From Gammaproteobacteria bacterium UBA5078 (lineage in GTDB: Bacteria > Pseudomonadota > Gammaproteobacteria > Pseudomonadales > Pseudohongiellaceae), in the NCBI GenBank assembly GCA_002416505.1, contig DIAM01000017.1:198388-262387 (forward strand): a stretch of 64,000 bases of DNA, given 5' to 3'. Under the pieces are notes generated by a model. It saw nothing but the letters and a program-made list of their open reading frames with translations. It did not search any database and had not been told where the DNA came from. The position numbers and the translations under genes are program-made. Positions 17,272-26,456 of this stretch are shown piece by piece (position 1 is the stretch's first letter; every line of letters starts with the position of its first letter).

Positions 17272-18159
17272 TTAGCTAAAGCCCACTATCTCTTCGTCGC
17301 GCATATGGGCGAGGAGGGGACTGGCCGCGGCGCGCTCGAAGGCCGCGTCGATGGCTTGATAGCGTTGCTGCACTAGGGATCGATAATTAGGGTGAGTGAA
17401 TATGTATAACTCGCCCGCGAGCAAGGCTTCGACTACACGTTCCCCCACAATCTCCACTGCCAAGCCATTTTCGACAACGCTCTGCATATGGGCAGCCGCG
17501 GCGAGTTGTTTCGCGCTCGGTGCGGGTCTGTTGCCTTCGCCGTCGTAGCGCGACGGCCGATTGCGCTCGGAGAGATGGATGCGTGTCTTGACGAACGCCG
17601 GACATAGGACGCTGACGTGGATCTGCTGGCGCCGCAGCTCCTGGTGCCAGCTCTCCGAGAGCGCGACTACGGCGTTCTTGCTTGCGGTGTAGGCGCTCGC
17701 ATAGGGGACGCCAAACATGCCCGCCATCGAGGCGACATTGATCAGCCAGCCGCCTTCGCCATGCTGCTTCATAAGCGGCACTATCGCGCGCGCACCGAAC
17801 AACACGCCATCTAGGTTCACATCGATCACCCAGCGCCAGTCATCGTCACCGACTTGATCCGCGGGGCCGGTGCTATTGCTGACGCCGGCATTGTTGACCA
17901 GCATGTGAATATTGCCGAAGCGCGCCACAGCCTGCTCCGCGAAGCGCCGCCAATCCTCGGGCAGTGTCACATCCATCTCGACGCACAGTACCGCGATGCC
18001 TAGCGCCTCTAGATTGCGCTGGGCTTGGCTCAGTTGCACCGGGTCGATGTCCCCCAACACAATCTGCATGCCTTGCTTGCCAAGGGCCTGGGCGATGCTC
18101 AAGCCGATGCCTTCGGCACCGCCGCTGATCAGCGCTGTCTTGCCTTTGAATTCATTCAT
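17272..18159 (-). CDS. Short-chain dehydrogenase/reductase
   Basis: A 295-residue SDR. The cofactor motif is SGGAEGIGLSIAQAL with acidic GDID at the end of strand 2 (hinting NAD rather than NADP), then NNAGVSN, and the catalytic YTASKNAV with an upstream serine in NVASMAG. The C-terminal extension of about 40 residues is longer than in minimal SDRs. The substrate is not predictable. It sits directly upstream of the saccharopine-dehydrogenase-like gene on the same strand. Confidence 0.88.
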   Translation of the reverse strand: MNEFKGKTALISGGAEGIGLSIAQALGKQGMQIVLGDIDPVQLSQAQRNLEALGIAVLCVEMDVTLPEDWRRFAEQAVARFGNIHMLVNNAGVSNSTGPADQVGDDDWRWVIDVNLDGVLFGARAIVPLMKQHGEGGWLINVASMAGMFGVPYASAYTASKNAVVALSESWHQELRRQQIHVSVLCPAFVKTRIHLSERNRPSRYDGEGNRPAPSAKQLAAAAHMQSVVENGLAVEIVGERVVEALLAGELYIFTHPNYRSLVQQRYQAIDAAFERAAASPLLAHMRDEEIVGFS

Positions 18160-18355
18160 AAACTGAACCTGTTCATGTTGTGTTAGGGGCTTACTTTAAA
18201 GCAATTCAAGAGAGAAGGCAGGTTTTTCGAGTGATCGTTCGGTACGCAGAGCCTCGCTGTATAGCCTATTTTGGTCTCGGCGGCATACAGCGCTTCTCTC
18301 ACACTTATTGTATAGTGAGGCCTCTTTCCTAAGCCGATATTACCGGAGTAAAACA

Positions 18356-19489
18356 ATGCCAACACGCCTCCGTATTCTAGCCGCATGCCTGTTGATTCCC
18401 TTTAATAGCGCATTGGCGCAAGACCCAGTTCTGCGCATCGATCACTATGTGCCCGTACTCTCCAAGGCCCCCGCCATGGACAATGAGATGGCGCAGGTCT
18501 ATGTGCGTGAACGCACCCAGGCCTCGACCTCATTGCGCAGCGCAAGTCTCGAAGGGCAGGTAGTGCTGTTCATACACGGCGCGGGGACACCCTCGGAGGT
18601 GGCCTTCGATGTGCCCGTGGAGGGCTATAGTTGGATGGCCTACCTCGCCGAGGCAGGCTATGACACTTTCGCAATGGACACCACGGGTTATGGGCGCTCC
18701 ACGCGGCCCAATGTCATGAACGATGTGTGCAATCTCTCCGAGCAGGCGCAGCAGGAATTCGTGCCCACTAAGATCGCGGCCCCTTGTGCGCCCAGCTATG
18801 GTTTTGCAAGCACGACCATCGAGTCGGACTGGCACGATATCGACGCAGTGGTGGACTATCTGCGCGAACTGCGTGGTGTCGATAGAGTTCACCTCGTCGC
18901 CTGGTCCTTGGGCGGGCCACGCTCGGCGGGCTATGCGGCACTGCATCCCGAGAAAGTCGCTCGCGTAGTGATCCTCGCGCCTGCTTATAGCCGCAATCGG
19001 GGAGGCAATGCCCCCGAATCGATTCCCGTGCCCGGCTCGGCGTTCACAAAACAATCCCACCTGGACTTTACGCGCAACTGGGATAGACAAGTGGGCTGCG
19101 AGAACCAATATGACCCAGCTGTGAGTGCGGCGATCTGGCAGGACATGTTGGAGTCCGACCCCATTGGCGCCACATGGGGGACTGGTGTGCGCAGGGCACC
19201 CAACACCACAGTTTGGGGGTGGACTCAGGAAGTGGTCGCCCGCACGATGACGCCCATGCTTTTAGTGGCGGGTATTCACGATGGGCAGGTGCCGCCAAGC
19301 CGGGTGACCGAGATGTACGAAGACCTCGGGGCGAGTGAGAAGGTCTTGCTGGACTTGGGTTGCTCCTCTCACAACGCGATGTGGGAGATGAACGCGACGC
19401 TGTTGTTCGATGCCTCGTTGCAGTGGTTGCGCGATGGTCAAGTCGATGGCAAGAGCAATGGGGTGATACGCAAGGGGTATGCCGAATAA
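18356..19489 (+). CDS. Exported alpha/beta hydrolase
   Basis: A 377-residue hydrolase with a Sec signal peptide (MPTRLRILAACLLIPFNSALAQ). The fold markers are LFIHGAGTPSE (oxyanion), MDTTGYGRSTRP, the elbow AWSLGGPRSAGYAALHP with the serine in WSLGG, LLVAGIHDGQVPPSR (acid) and SSHNAMWE (histidine). The lid contains several cysteines that could form disulfides. The substrate is unknown. ATG at 18356 with GGAG nine bases upstream fixes the start. It is followed by a strong terminator. Confidence 0.8.
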   Translation: MPTRLRILAACLLIPFNSALAQDPVLRIDHYVPVLSKAPAMDNEMAQVYVRERTQASTSLRSASLEGQVVLFIHGAGTPSEVAFDVPVEGYSWMAYLAEAGYDTFAMDTTGYGRSTRPNVMNDVCNLSEQAQQEFVPTKIAAPCAPSYGFASTTIESDWHDIDAVVDYLRELRGVDRVHLVAWSLGGPRSAGYAALHPEKVARVVILAPAYSRNRGGNAPESIPVPGSAFTKQSHLDFTRNWDRQVGCENQYDPAVSAAIWQDMLESDPIGATWGTGVRRAPNTTVWGWTQEVVARTMTPMLLVAGIHDGQVPPSRVTEMYEDLGASEKVLLDLGCSSHNAMWEMNATLLFDASLQWLRDGQVDGKSNGVIRKGYAE

Positions 19490-19574
19490 AAACCACTGAC
19501 TGTTAGAGCCCCAGCCCTCGTAAGGGGGTGCCCTGCAGGCGAATGGCTGCGATTGACGAAGATCTACATCAATA

Positions 19575-19615
19575 AAAAACCGGGTATTGAATCGCTTCAA
19601 TACCCGGTTTTTTTT
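19575..19615. terminator. Bidirectional rho-independent terminator
   Basis: A perfect 12-bp stem (19580-19591 with 19596-19607) with a TCGC tetraloop is flanked by an A-run on the left and an eight-T run on the right. It can end both the plus-strand hydrolase and the minus-strand TonB receptor transcripts. Confidence 0.92.
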
Positions 19616-19636
19616 AAGGCTTATTTCCTTTTCAAC

Positions 19637-22600
19637 TTATATCTTGAAGTTGACTCGTGCGTAGACCACTCGACCCAAGACGTCTTGGGTTTCCGCGGCA
19701 ACACCGGCAATCATGCCAGTCTTCTGCGGCATTCTGTCAGTGAGATTACGTGCCCCTAATGAGAAGGCAAACTCACCGCCAAGAGCCTCATAGCCCCTAT
19801 AGGAGTAGAACATGTCCAGCTGCGTCCACGCGCGCAGGGTGTCGGTTGGACCACCCCATTCTGCACCCGGGAAGAACTGCTGGAAACTGAACTCGCTGGC
19901 GTCGAACTTAACCTCATCGATGTAGCGCGTAGTCGCACTTACCGTGTGATTACCCTGCATCCAATTGATGCGCAGGTTCGCACGAATCTCGGGGATGGTC
20001 GGAACAGCACCGTAGGGATTGTTCTGGTTGCCTACCGCTTCGCGAACAGGACCATCCTGCGCGAGTTGGAACTGGTAGGTGTCCATATAGGTCGCTTGCA
20101 GCTGCATACTGAGGGCACCCCAACCGTTCAAGCCGACATCGTCAAGAGAGAAGTCATAGTCGAGTTGAGTGTCCCAAGCCCGCACCAGCATCGATGACGC
20201 ATTGGAGTCACTCTGCAAGATGCGATCGGGGGTAGTGACATCCGCGGCATTTCGCACGACGCGCTTGTCCGAGCGTGGGTCGTTTATCCAGGCTTGAATT
20301 TGTGCAGCGGTCGGACGTGGGGTTGCGGTGCTGGCGCTAAATCCAGTGGCTAACTGAAAATTCCTAAAGTCGGAACGTAGAATATCCTCAGTAGTGGTAC
20401 TCACGATACGATCTTTAAAGTCTGTTTCACTCCATGTGATAGACCAAGTCAGATTCTCCAGCAGTTGTAGATCGATACCGGCCGAGAGGCTGTCAGAAGA
20501 CTCAGATGCCAGATTCGGGTTACCGCTAAGGCAAGAGGTAATAAAACCTTGGAATGTGGAGAACGGGTCTGCCACATTACTTAGTCCGCAAATCTCTGGC
20601 GAATCGAGCTGGGATAAGGTCGGCACAATGAACGCCTCACCCATAGTCGCGCGCACACTCAGCCAATCGGTAGGAACGTAGACGAAGCCGAACTTGTCGA
20701 CGACGGCACTCTGCCCAGTACTGAAACTCTCGTCACGCACCGCAGCACTCAATTCCAAGTTGTCTAACACAGGAATCGCGAACTCTGCGAACCAAGAGTC
20801 ACTGGAGCGACTCTGGCTGCGCGGCAGTACTTGAGAGCCGATGAGCTGATCGTCACGAATCGAAGTGGCTGTAGGTCCGTCGGTCTGCTTTTCTTCCCGG
20901 CGCTGGTAGCCTGCTGCCATCGCTATTGGGCCGCCAGGCAATTCGAAATCGCCCAGTGGGACGGCGCCGTTCAAGATCAGGTCGTAGGTTTGCAGTTGAG
21001 TTTTATCGTTGATCTGATCCTGTGTGAAGATCGCATCGGCAACGTGCTGCGGCGTCCTGAAACGCGCGTCCACGGCCCCGAATGGGTTGTAGCAGCTATC
21101 GACATCGTTGATCACATCGCAGTTGAGGCCTTGGTTAATGGCACCAAGACTATACTGCTGCGAGTTATTGCTGACGTCGTTGAAAAGACCATAAGTATAG
21201 TCTGCACTGCCTTCCCAACCTTCCAGCATGGGCACCGCGAAATCGAGCCCGGTAGAGAATCGCACGGTGCGCTTGTCGTTATGGTTGAGCTGGTAGTTGT
21301 TGTACTGCTGCATATCCGTAGGAACCGTATTGGCCTCGGATCTGTTGAATGGCACCCATTGTGCGCCATTGATATTCACGTCCTCGTAGAACGCAACACC
21401 GCCGAGTGGATCGCTGTCGATCGACGAGAAACGATTGTTCGCGAACACGACTTGGCCTGCCGAATTACGCACAGGCAATGGGCGGCCATAACCGTCCAAT
21501 ACGAGAGCGCCGCCGGCATTGCGCATAGGCTCTGCAAACAACTCCTGACCTGCCGAGGTTTTCGCTCTAAAAGTGTTGCCAGGGAGCTCGCCTCTTACTA
21601 CCGCCAGCGCATCTGATCTGGCACCGGGGTTGCTGGGGTTATTGCGATTCTGGTAGAGCTGACGATTCCAAATGATCTGCGAGTGGAAGTTGACATCTTC
21701 ACTCACATCCCAATTCAGATTGGTGTATAGAGACGAGGTCTGGGTCGCTGGCTGAAAGTCTCGCGTGTCGCCGAAGCTCATAAAGCAGCGACCGCCCAGC
21801 AAGTTACCCCAAGGATTGTTCCCTGGAGAGGTTTGATCGGCTTCGGTTTCGCGGCCGCAATTCGGATCGGGGCGGCTGGCAGACTTGCCAGTGAAATCGC
21901 CATTGGCATCGCGCTGAGGCACCAGATAGTTACCAGGGTTGCCGCCGCCGTTATGGGTCAGGCCGGAGCGCACATAGTCAGGGCGCTCGTTCCACGCCAG
22001 TGTAGAGGAGTCCATATAGGAACCGGCCATGACGATGTCAACATCGCCGAAGCTTTTGCCCCCTAAGAAGGTGCTTTCTGTGCGCCCGAAATCCCCACGG
22101 CTATCGCCCTCATTGAAGATCTCCACTTCAAACCCGTCGTAGGATTTATAGGGTATCAAGTTTACAACGCCTGCCACTGCGTCCGTGCCGTATAGGGCTG
22201 CGGCGCCGTCAGTCACAATCTCCATGCGCTGGAGCGCCGATGCGGGGAGCAAAGCTAGCAAGGTGTCCGCTGCTACGCGCTTACCATCGACCAGCGTCAG
22301 AGTGGCTCTTGGCCCCAGGCCGCGCAGATTGAAATTTGTTATCGTGGTGCTGACGCCCTGAATGGAGTTAGTGACGGCAGTGCCGTTGTTAAAGGTCAGG
22401 TTCTGGACGACTTGCCCCATACTGACCGTTCCCTGTGACTCAAGGTCTTCAGCACTGAACTGAGTCAATGGCGATGCGGCGGCGATGCCTTCCGAGCGAC
22501 GAATATAAGATCCCGTAACTACGACCTCTTCAACGTCCGGTGTTTGCGCGAGTGATTGTCCCGCGCCTCCGAGGAGTGCTAGTGCGATAGCGGAATTGAG

Positions 22601-22651
22601 TAACTTGATGGTGAAAGTGGGGCGACATTGTGGTTGGCGTATTATTGTCAT
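19637..22651 (-). CDS. TonB-dependent outer-membrane receptor
   Basis: A 1004-residue outer-membrane protein. A signal peptide ending near GAGQSLAQ is followed by VEEVVVTGSYIRRSEG, the usual start of the plug domain, then MGQVVQNLTFNNG, NLRGLGPRATLTLVDGKRV and IVTDGAAALYGTDAVAGVVN, all plug motifs. The rest is a 22-strand barrel with Asn/Asp-rich loops, ending VVYARVNFKI. Such RR/S-type receptors import large organics (glycans, peptides or unknown nutrients) with TonB-ExbBD energy; no SusD partner is nearby. It stands alone, with a 595-bp gap upstream. Confidence 0.93.
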   Translation of the reverse strand: MTIIRQPQCRPTFTIKLLNSAIALALLGGAGQSLAQTPDVEEVVVTGSYIRRSEGIAAASPLTQFSAEDLESQGTVSMGQVVQNLTFNNGTAVTNSIQGVSTTITNFNLRGLGPRATLTLVDGKRVAADTLLALLPASALQRMEIVTDGAAALYGTDAVAGVVNLIPYKSYDGFEVEIFNEGDSRGDFGRTESTFLGGKSFGDVDIVMAGSYMDSSTLAWNERPDYVRSGLTHNGGGNPGNYLVPQRDANGDFTGKSASRPDPNCGRETEADQTSPGNNPWGNLLGGRCFMSFGDTRDFQPATQTSSLYTNLNWDVSEDVNFHSQIIWNRQLYQNRNNPSNPGARSDALAVVRGELPGNTFRAKTSAGQELFAEPMRNAGGALVLDGYGRPLPVRNSAGQVVFANNRFSSIDSDPLGGVAFYEDVNINGAQWVPFNRSEANTVPTDMQQYNNYQLNHNDKRTVRFSTGLDFAVPMLEGWEGSADYTYGLFNDVSNNSQQYSLGAINQGLNCDVINDVDSCYNPFGAVDARFRTPQHVADAIFTQDQINDKTQLQTYDLILNGAVPLGDFELPGGPIAMAAGYQRREEKQTDGPTATSIRDDQLIGSQVLPRSQSRSSDSWFAEFAIPVLDNLELSAAVRDESFSTGQSAVVDKFGFVYVPTDWLSVRATMGEAFIVPTLSQLDSPEICGLSNVADPFSTFQGFITSCLSGNPNLASESSDSLSAGIDLQLLENLTWSITWSETDFKDRIVSTTTEDILRSDFRNFQLATGFSASTATPRPTAAQIQAWINDPRSDKRVVRNAADVTTPDRILQSDSNASSMLVRAWDTQLDYDFSLDDVGLNGWGALSMQLQATYMDTYQFQLAQDGPVREAVGNQNNPYGAVPTIPEIRANLRINWMQGNHTVSATTRYIDEVKFDASEFSFQQFFPGAEWGGPTDTLRAWTQLDMFYSYRGYEALGGEFAFSLGARNLTDRMPQKTGMIAGVAAETQDVLGRVVYARVNFKI

Positions 22652-23040
22652 TTTAATCCTCGATATTATTTTTAGTTGTCTAGCCTAGCCAAGCTACCAA
22701 TATGGCGCGAACAGGTCTACTCAATTTCGACGGATTTTGATGGATTTCGAAATTCGTCGGATAATAGTCATTCCGCGAGACTTTTCGTAACTCTATGATA
22801 TATAAGTGTATGTCGAAAATTGAGGCTAAAGCCCCAATAATTTCATGTAGAATTCGCTCGGTTGCCAGTTAAGGATTCTGAAATTATGTGGTCAATCTAA
22901 CTCTTTAATCGGCCATGCAACGCAGTCTCGGCTTCGCGCCGTCCGATTGCAGTCTCTAGGCATTTCGATAAATTCGTCTCATCGCAATAGGGCCCGTTGC
23001 CGGCACCTAATTCTGTTTCCAGCTGTGGGGCTGCGCTCTT
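22652..23040. other. Long non-coding stretch upstream of the TonB receptor
   Basis: There is no convincing gene here. The 100 bases next to the TonB receptor start are AT-richer and should hold its promoter, though I could not fix a single one. The rest shows no repeat, tRNA or long hairpin that I can support. Confidence 0.4.
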
Positions 23041-23068
23041 TTGCGGCTCATAAATGCTGTGCTATAGT
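23041..23068 (+). promoter_or_regulatory. Candidate sigma-70 promoter of the rsgA leader
   Basis: TTGCGG at 23041-23046 and TATAGT at 23063-23068 are separated by 16 bases. The predicted transcript would start about 25 bases before the leader ORF. Called by eye only. Confidence 0.45.
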
Positions 23069-23101
23069 TCGGCTCCATTCACTCAGTTAGGAGGTCACAA
23101 C

Positions 23102-23155
23102 ATGATTGCCGTTAACCTTGGCTGGGTAATTATTGCGGATTCGCGACTGGCATAA
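23102..23155 (+). CDS. 17-codon leader peptide upstream of rsgA
   Basis: The ORF MIAVNLGWVIIADSRLA begins at ATG 23102 with a full AGGAGG seven bases upstream, a better ribosome binding site than most genes here. It is rich in Ile, Val and Leu (7 of 17) with one Trp, and contains two adjacent ATT codons after TGG GTA. Its middle codons overlap the first arm of a set of competing hairpins (23122-23203), as in transcription-attenuation leaders. It is too short to be a normal protein. Confidence 0.55.
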   Translation: MIAVNLGWVIIADSRLA

Positions 23156-23203
23156 GCCACGTTCCATCCTATTACCCGGTTATTCGCCGGGGCCTTTAGC
23201 CCC
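23122..23203 (+). promoter_or_regulatory. Attenuator-like competing hairpins
   Basis: Four segments can pair in exclusive ways. Segment 1 (CTGGGTAAT, 23122-23130, inside the leader ORF) pairs with segment 2 (ATTACCCGG, 23171-23179). Segment 2 can instead pair through CCCGG (23175-23179) with CCGGG (23187-23191), which overlaps segment 3, GGGGC (23189-23193). Segment 3 pairs with segment 4, GCCCC (23199-23203), forming a terminator-like hairpin followed by a U-rich but interrupted tail. A stalled ribosome on segment 1 would favour 2:3 and read-through into rsgA. Confidence 0.5.
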
Positions 23204-23246
23204 CTCTATTTAATTTATTGTGGCGCGTTCGCGCTAGGGGTTTACC

Positions 23247-24290
23247 GTGGCTAACGATTTTTCTTTGCTCAGCTTGGGCTGGCAGACTTTCTTTCAACAA
23301 CAACTAACGCTCGAAGAGTGGGGTGTGCTCAACCCGGCGCGGGTCATGGAACAGCACCGCGGCAGTGTCGAAGTGCGTGATGCACATGGCCTGCATACTC
23401 TGCCATTGCTGCAGAGTATGCCTGGCCTAACCGTCGGTGACTGGGTGCTACTGACAGGCGACGCACAGTTCGTGCGCGCGTTGGAGCGCAAGAGTATTTT
23501 TAAGCGCAAGGCGGCGGGTAGCAAGCTTGCCGAACAATTGATCGCGGCGAATGTCGATACGGCATTCATCGTCAGTTCTCTGAATGAGGACTTCAATCTC
23601 AACCGGATCGAGCGTTTCTTGAGTGTCGCTCATCAGGCGGGAAGCGAGGCGGTACTCATCTTAAGCAAGCTCGATCTTTGTCCGGAGGCCGATGCGCTGC
23701 GCGAGCAGGCGCAGCGCTTGGACAGTAGGCTATGTGTGGAGGCGGTGAACTGCTTAAGACAATCGAGCGTCGCGGCGCTCGCGCCGTGGTGTCGGCCTGG
23801 GCAGACGATCGTGGTGATTGGCTCCTCGGGTGCAGGCAAGTCCACCCTGAGCAATGCCTTGCTCGGCACCGCGGTGCAAGATACCGGCAGCATTCGTGAG
23901 GATGATGCGAAGGGTCGGCACACCACTACGCGGCGCTCGCTTCTGCTGATGCCCAGTGGCGGGCTGATTCTCGATACTCCGGGCATGCGCGAGTTGCAAC
24001 TGGCCGACTGTGAAGAGGGCGTAGCGGCGACCTTTGCCGATATCGAAGAGTTGGCCACGCGGTGCCGTTTCGGCGACTGCTCACACGACAGTGAACCAGG
24101 CTGCGCGGTGCGTCAGGCGATCGAGGCAGAGCGACTCGATGAACGTCGTCTGCGCAGTTACCGTAAGTTGGCGCGTGAGCAGGCGATGAATGCGGCGAGC
24201 CTAGCGCAGCGCCGCGCGAGCTTTCGCAAACAGGGTCGTTACTATAAGCGCGTCATCAGCGAGACGAAGCAGATCAAGCGCGGCGAGTGA
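23247..24290 (+). CDS. rsgA: Ribosome small-subunit GTPase RsgA
   Basis: A 347-residue circularly permuted GTPase that helps mature the 30S subunit. An N-terminal OB domain (VEVRDAHGLHTLPLLQSM, LTVGDWVLL) precedes the G domain in G4-G5-G1-G3 order: LSKLDL (G4), then GSSGAGKSTLSNALLG (G1), then DTPGMRE (G3). A C-terminal zinc site reads CRFGDCSHDSEPGCAV, where the usual C-x-F-x-D-C-x-H-x-x-E-P-x-C pattern is intact. The start is GTG at 23247 with AGGGG upstream. No orn or psd lies beside it, unlike E. coli. Confidence 0.95.
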   Translation: MANDFSLLSLGWQTFFQQQLTLEEWGVLNPARVMEQHRGSVEVRDAHGLHTLPLLQSMPGLTVGDWVLLTGDAQFVRALERKSIFKRKAAGSKLAEQLIAANVDTAFIVSSLNEDFNLNRIERFLSVAHQAGSEAVLILSKLDLCPEADALREQAQRLDSRLCVEAVNCLRQSSVAALAPWCRPGQTIVVIGSSGAGKSTLSNALLGTAVQDTGSIREDDAKGRHTTTRRSLLLMPSGGLILDTPGMRELQLADCEEGVAATFADIEELATRCRFGDCSHDSEPGCAVRQAIEAERLDERRLRSYRKLAREQAMNAASLAQRRASFRKQGRYYKRVISETKQIKRGE

Positions 24291-24309
24291 CGGCCGCGCT
24301 CCTTGCTAT

Positions 24310-25149
24310 TTAGGCGCCAAGCTGGCGCGCGAGGTCGAGGAAGTCTTCGGCGAAGAAGTCGAACTCATCTCGCGCTGGCGGCACTTTCGGACGCTCGGGC
24401 CCTGCCTCGAGGGCTCGGTGTACATAGGCGGTGCGCAGACCGGTCGCAGCCGCGCTGCGCAAGTCGCTTGGATGGGTCGCGACCAGCATGACTTGCTCTG
24501 GTGCCAAGCTTAGTAGCTCGGGTGCCTTGAGGTAGGCCTCTGGGTCCGGCTTATAGTGACGCGATAGTTCTGCCGAGAGCACGGTGTCCCATTGGATGCC
24601 GGCGTTCTTAGCGATGTCCACCAGCAGTGACACATTGCCGTTCGACAGCGACGCAATGGTGTATTTGTTGCGCAAGCGATTGAGCCCCGCGAGGGTGTCT
24701 GGCCAAGGCATTAAGCGATGCCATGCGAAGTTGAAATGCGCAAGCTCTGCCTCGCTCAAGCCTTCGAGTCCATATTCCACCACCAGTTCATCGAGCACCA
24801 TGCGGTGCAAGGTATCGAGCTTGGTCCATGGCAGATCCCCGTTGCGCACAAGATTCATGGAGGGGCCATAGCCAGCCCGCCAACGGCTGGCGAACTCGCT
24901 CCAATTGACGTCGAAACCCTTCTCATGCGCCAGCATTTGGCCTTCACGCACGATGGAGCTGTGCCAGTCGACAACGGTGCCGAATACGTCGAAAACTAAG
25001 GCGCGCACGCCGAGAGGGAATTCCGTGGTACTCGCATTTGCCGCTAGTACTTTGGGCATCGGTAGAATCGCGAGTGCCGCAGTACTCGCGAAAACGCAGA
25101 GTAGCTGACGACGTCGAATAGATGCAGGTGCTTGCGTTGTTCTTGTCAT
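24310..25149 (-). CDS. Haloacid dehalogenase type II-like, Tat-exported
   Basis: A 279-residue HAD hydrolase. After a signal region with RRRQLL and a hydrophobic core (CVFASTAALAILPMP) comes LVFDVFGTVVDW, with the nucleophile Asp in FDVFGT, then SNGNVSLLVDIA, then KPDPEAYLKAP and VATHPSDLRSAAATGL. These are markers of L-2-haloacid dehalogenases, which replace the halogen of 2-haloacids with hydroxyl. The twin-arginine signal is unusual in this normally cytosolic family. It lies 9 bp after a P450 gene on the same strand, so it may belong to one degradative operon. Confidence 0.8.
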   Translation of the reverse strand: MTRTTQAPASIRRRQLLCVFASTAALAILPMPKVLAANASTTEFPLGVRALVFDVFGTVVDWHSSIVREGQMLAHEKGFDVNWSEFASRWRAGYGPSMNLVRNGDLPWTKLDTLHRMVLDELVVEYGLEGLSEAELAHFNFAWHRLMPWPDTLAGLNRLRNKYTIASLSNGNVSLLVDIAKNAGIQWDTVLSAELSRHYKPDPEAYLKAPELLSLAPEQVMLVATHPSDLRSAAATGLRTAYVHRALEAGPERPKVPPARDEFDFFAEDFLDLARQLGA

Positions 25150-25158
25150 TTTTAGCTC

Positions 25159-26415
25159 CTATTTTGGATGCAACACCACGGGTAATTTGGTGTAGCCTTT
25201 CACGAAACTAGAATAAACGCGTTCGGGCTCGCCCACCACTTCCACGAAGGAGAAACGTTTCATGATCTCCTCCCAGACGATGCGCAGTTGCATCTCGGCA
25301 AGCCGATTGCCCATGCAGCGGTGCAGGCCGAAGCCAAAGGAGAGATGCTGGCGAGCATTGGGACGGTCGATCAAGAAGCTATTGGCGTTGGCAATGGCCT
25401 CTTCATCGCGGTTGCCCGATGCGTACCACATTACCACCTTGTCCCCCGCCTTAATCTGCTTGCCGTTAAGCACCGTATCGACCTTCGCGGTGCGGCGCAT
25501 ATAGGCCAAAGGGGTCTGCCAACGAATGATCTCGGACACCATATTGGGGATCAGGCTTCGATCCTTGCGCAGCTTGTCGTATTCGGCAGGATTCTCGTTC
25601 AGCGCCACAACGCCGCCGCTAATCGAGTTGCGGGTCGTGTCGTTGCCGCCAACGATCAGGAGTATGACATTGCCTAGATACTCCATGGGCGGCATATTGC
25701 GCGTGGCCTCGCCATGGGCGAGCATCGAGATTAGGTCGTTGCCCGGGGCCGCGTTCACTCGAGCGTTCCACAGCTTGGTGAAATAGGCCATGCACTCTTG
25801 AATCGCCTGCCAACGCTCCTCTTGCGTGGCCACGATGCCGCCACCGGGGATTGCTGTGGCTACGTCGGACCAGAAGGTCAGCTTGGCGCGGTCCTCGAAT
25901 GGGAAGTCAAATAGGGTAGCCAGCATCTGTGTCGTGAGCTCGATGGAGACGCGCTCAACCCAATCGAACTCCTCGTGTAAAGGCAAGCCGTCGAGTATCT
26001 CGCAAACGCGGCTACGAATCAGTCCTTCTAGATTCTTGAGATTGGCCGGTGCCACCACGCCTTGCACTACCCGGCGCTGTTCGTCGTGCTTAGGAGGGTC
26101 CATCGAGATAAACGCCGGCAGCGTAAATTCTTCGAAAGTATCCACTATGCCGATGGTGGGTTCGGAGGAGTAGATATGGGGTGAGGTGTCGACCTCCATG
26201 ATGTCTTTGTATTTAGTGACCGACCAATAGGGGCCAACGGCAGACTCGGCGCAATAGTGCACGGGGTCCTCTTCGCGCAATCGCGCCATGAAGGGCAGGA
26301 ACTCGTTGGCATGCCAAATGCCGGGGTGGGAGAGGTCGATCTGATCGATTGGAATGGTCTGTGGGTCTTTCCCGACCATGCTCCATTTACTCTGCTGCGG
26401 TGTTGTCTCTGTCAT
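25159..26415 (-). CDS. Cytochrome P450
   Basis: A 418-residue soluble bacterial class I P450. The oxygen-activating I helix reads VGGNDTTRNSISGGV, the ExxR motif is EIIRWQTP, and the heme-Cys loop is LSFGFGLHRCMGNRLAEMQ. These hydroxylate a small hydrophobic substrate using electrons from a ferredoxin, and the 2Fe-2S ferredoxin gene lies 41 bp upstream. Text around RTAKVDTVLNGKQIKAGDKV resembles the CYP families acting on terpenes or steroids, but the substrate is not clear. ATG at 26415 (MTETTPQQSK) is preferred; an upstream extension lacks a ribosome binding site. Confidence 0.92.
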   Translation of the reverse strand: MTETTPQQSKWSMVGKDPQTIPIDQIDLSHPGIWHANEFLPFMARLREEDPVHYCAESAVGPYWSVTKYKDIMEVDTSPHIYSSEPTIGIVDTFEEFTLPAFISMDPPKHDEQRRVVQGVVAPANLKNLEGLIRSRVCEILDGLPLHEEFDWVERVSIELTTQMLATLFDFPFEDRAKLTFWSDVATAIPGGGIVATQEERWQAIQECMAYFTKLWNARVNAAPGNDLISMLAHGEATRNMPPMEYLGNVILLIVGGNDTTRNSISGGVVALNENPAEYDKLRKDRSLIPNMVSEIIRWQTPLAYMRRTAKVDTVLNGKQIKAGDKVVMWYASGNRDEEAIANANSFLIDRPNARQHLSFGFGLHRCMGNRLAEMQLRIVWEEIMKRFSFVEVVGEPERVYSSFVKGYTKLPVVLHPK

Positions 26416-26456
26416 GTGATTCACCCCCCGATGAAACCTAAGCATCTTTACTTATG

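Noticed and set aside
20831..21616. 261-codon plus-strand frame opposite the TonB receptor
   Set aside because: It lies fully inside the receptor gene, has no ribosome binding site or recognisable protein pattern, and is explained by codon bias of the real gene.
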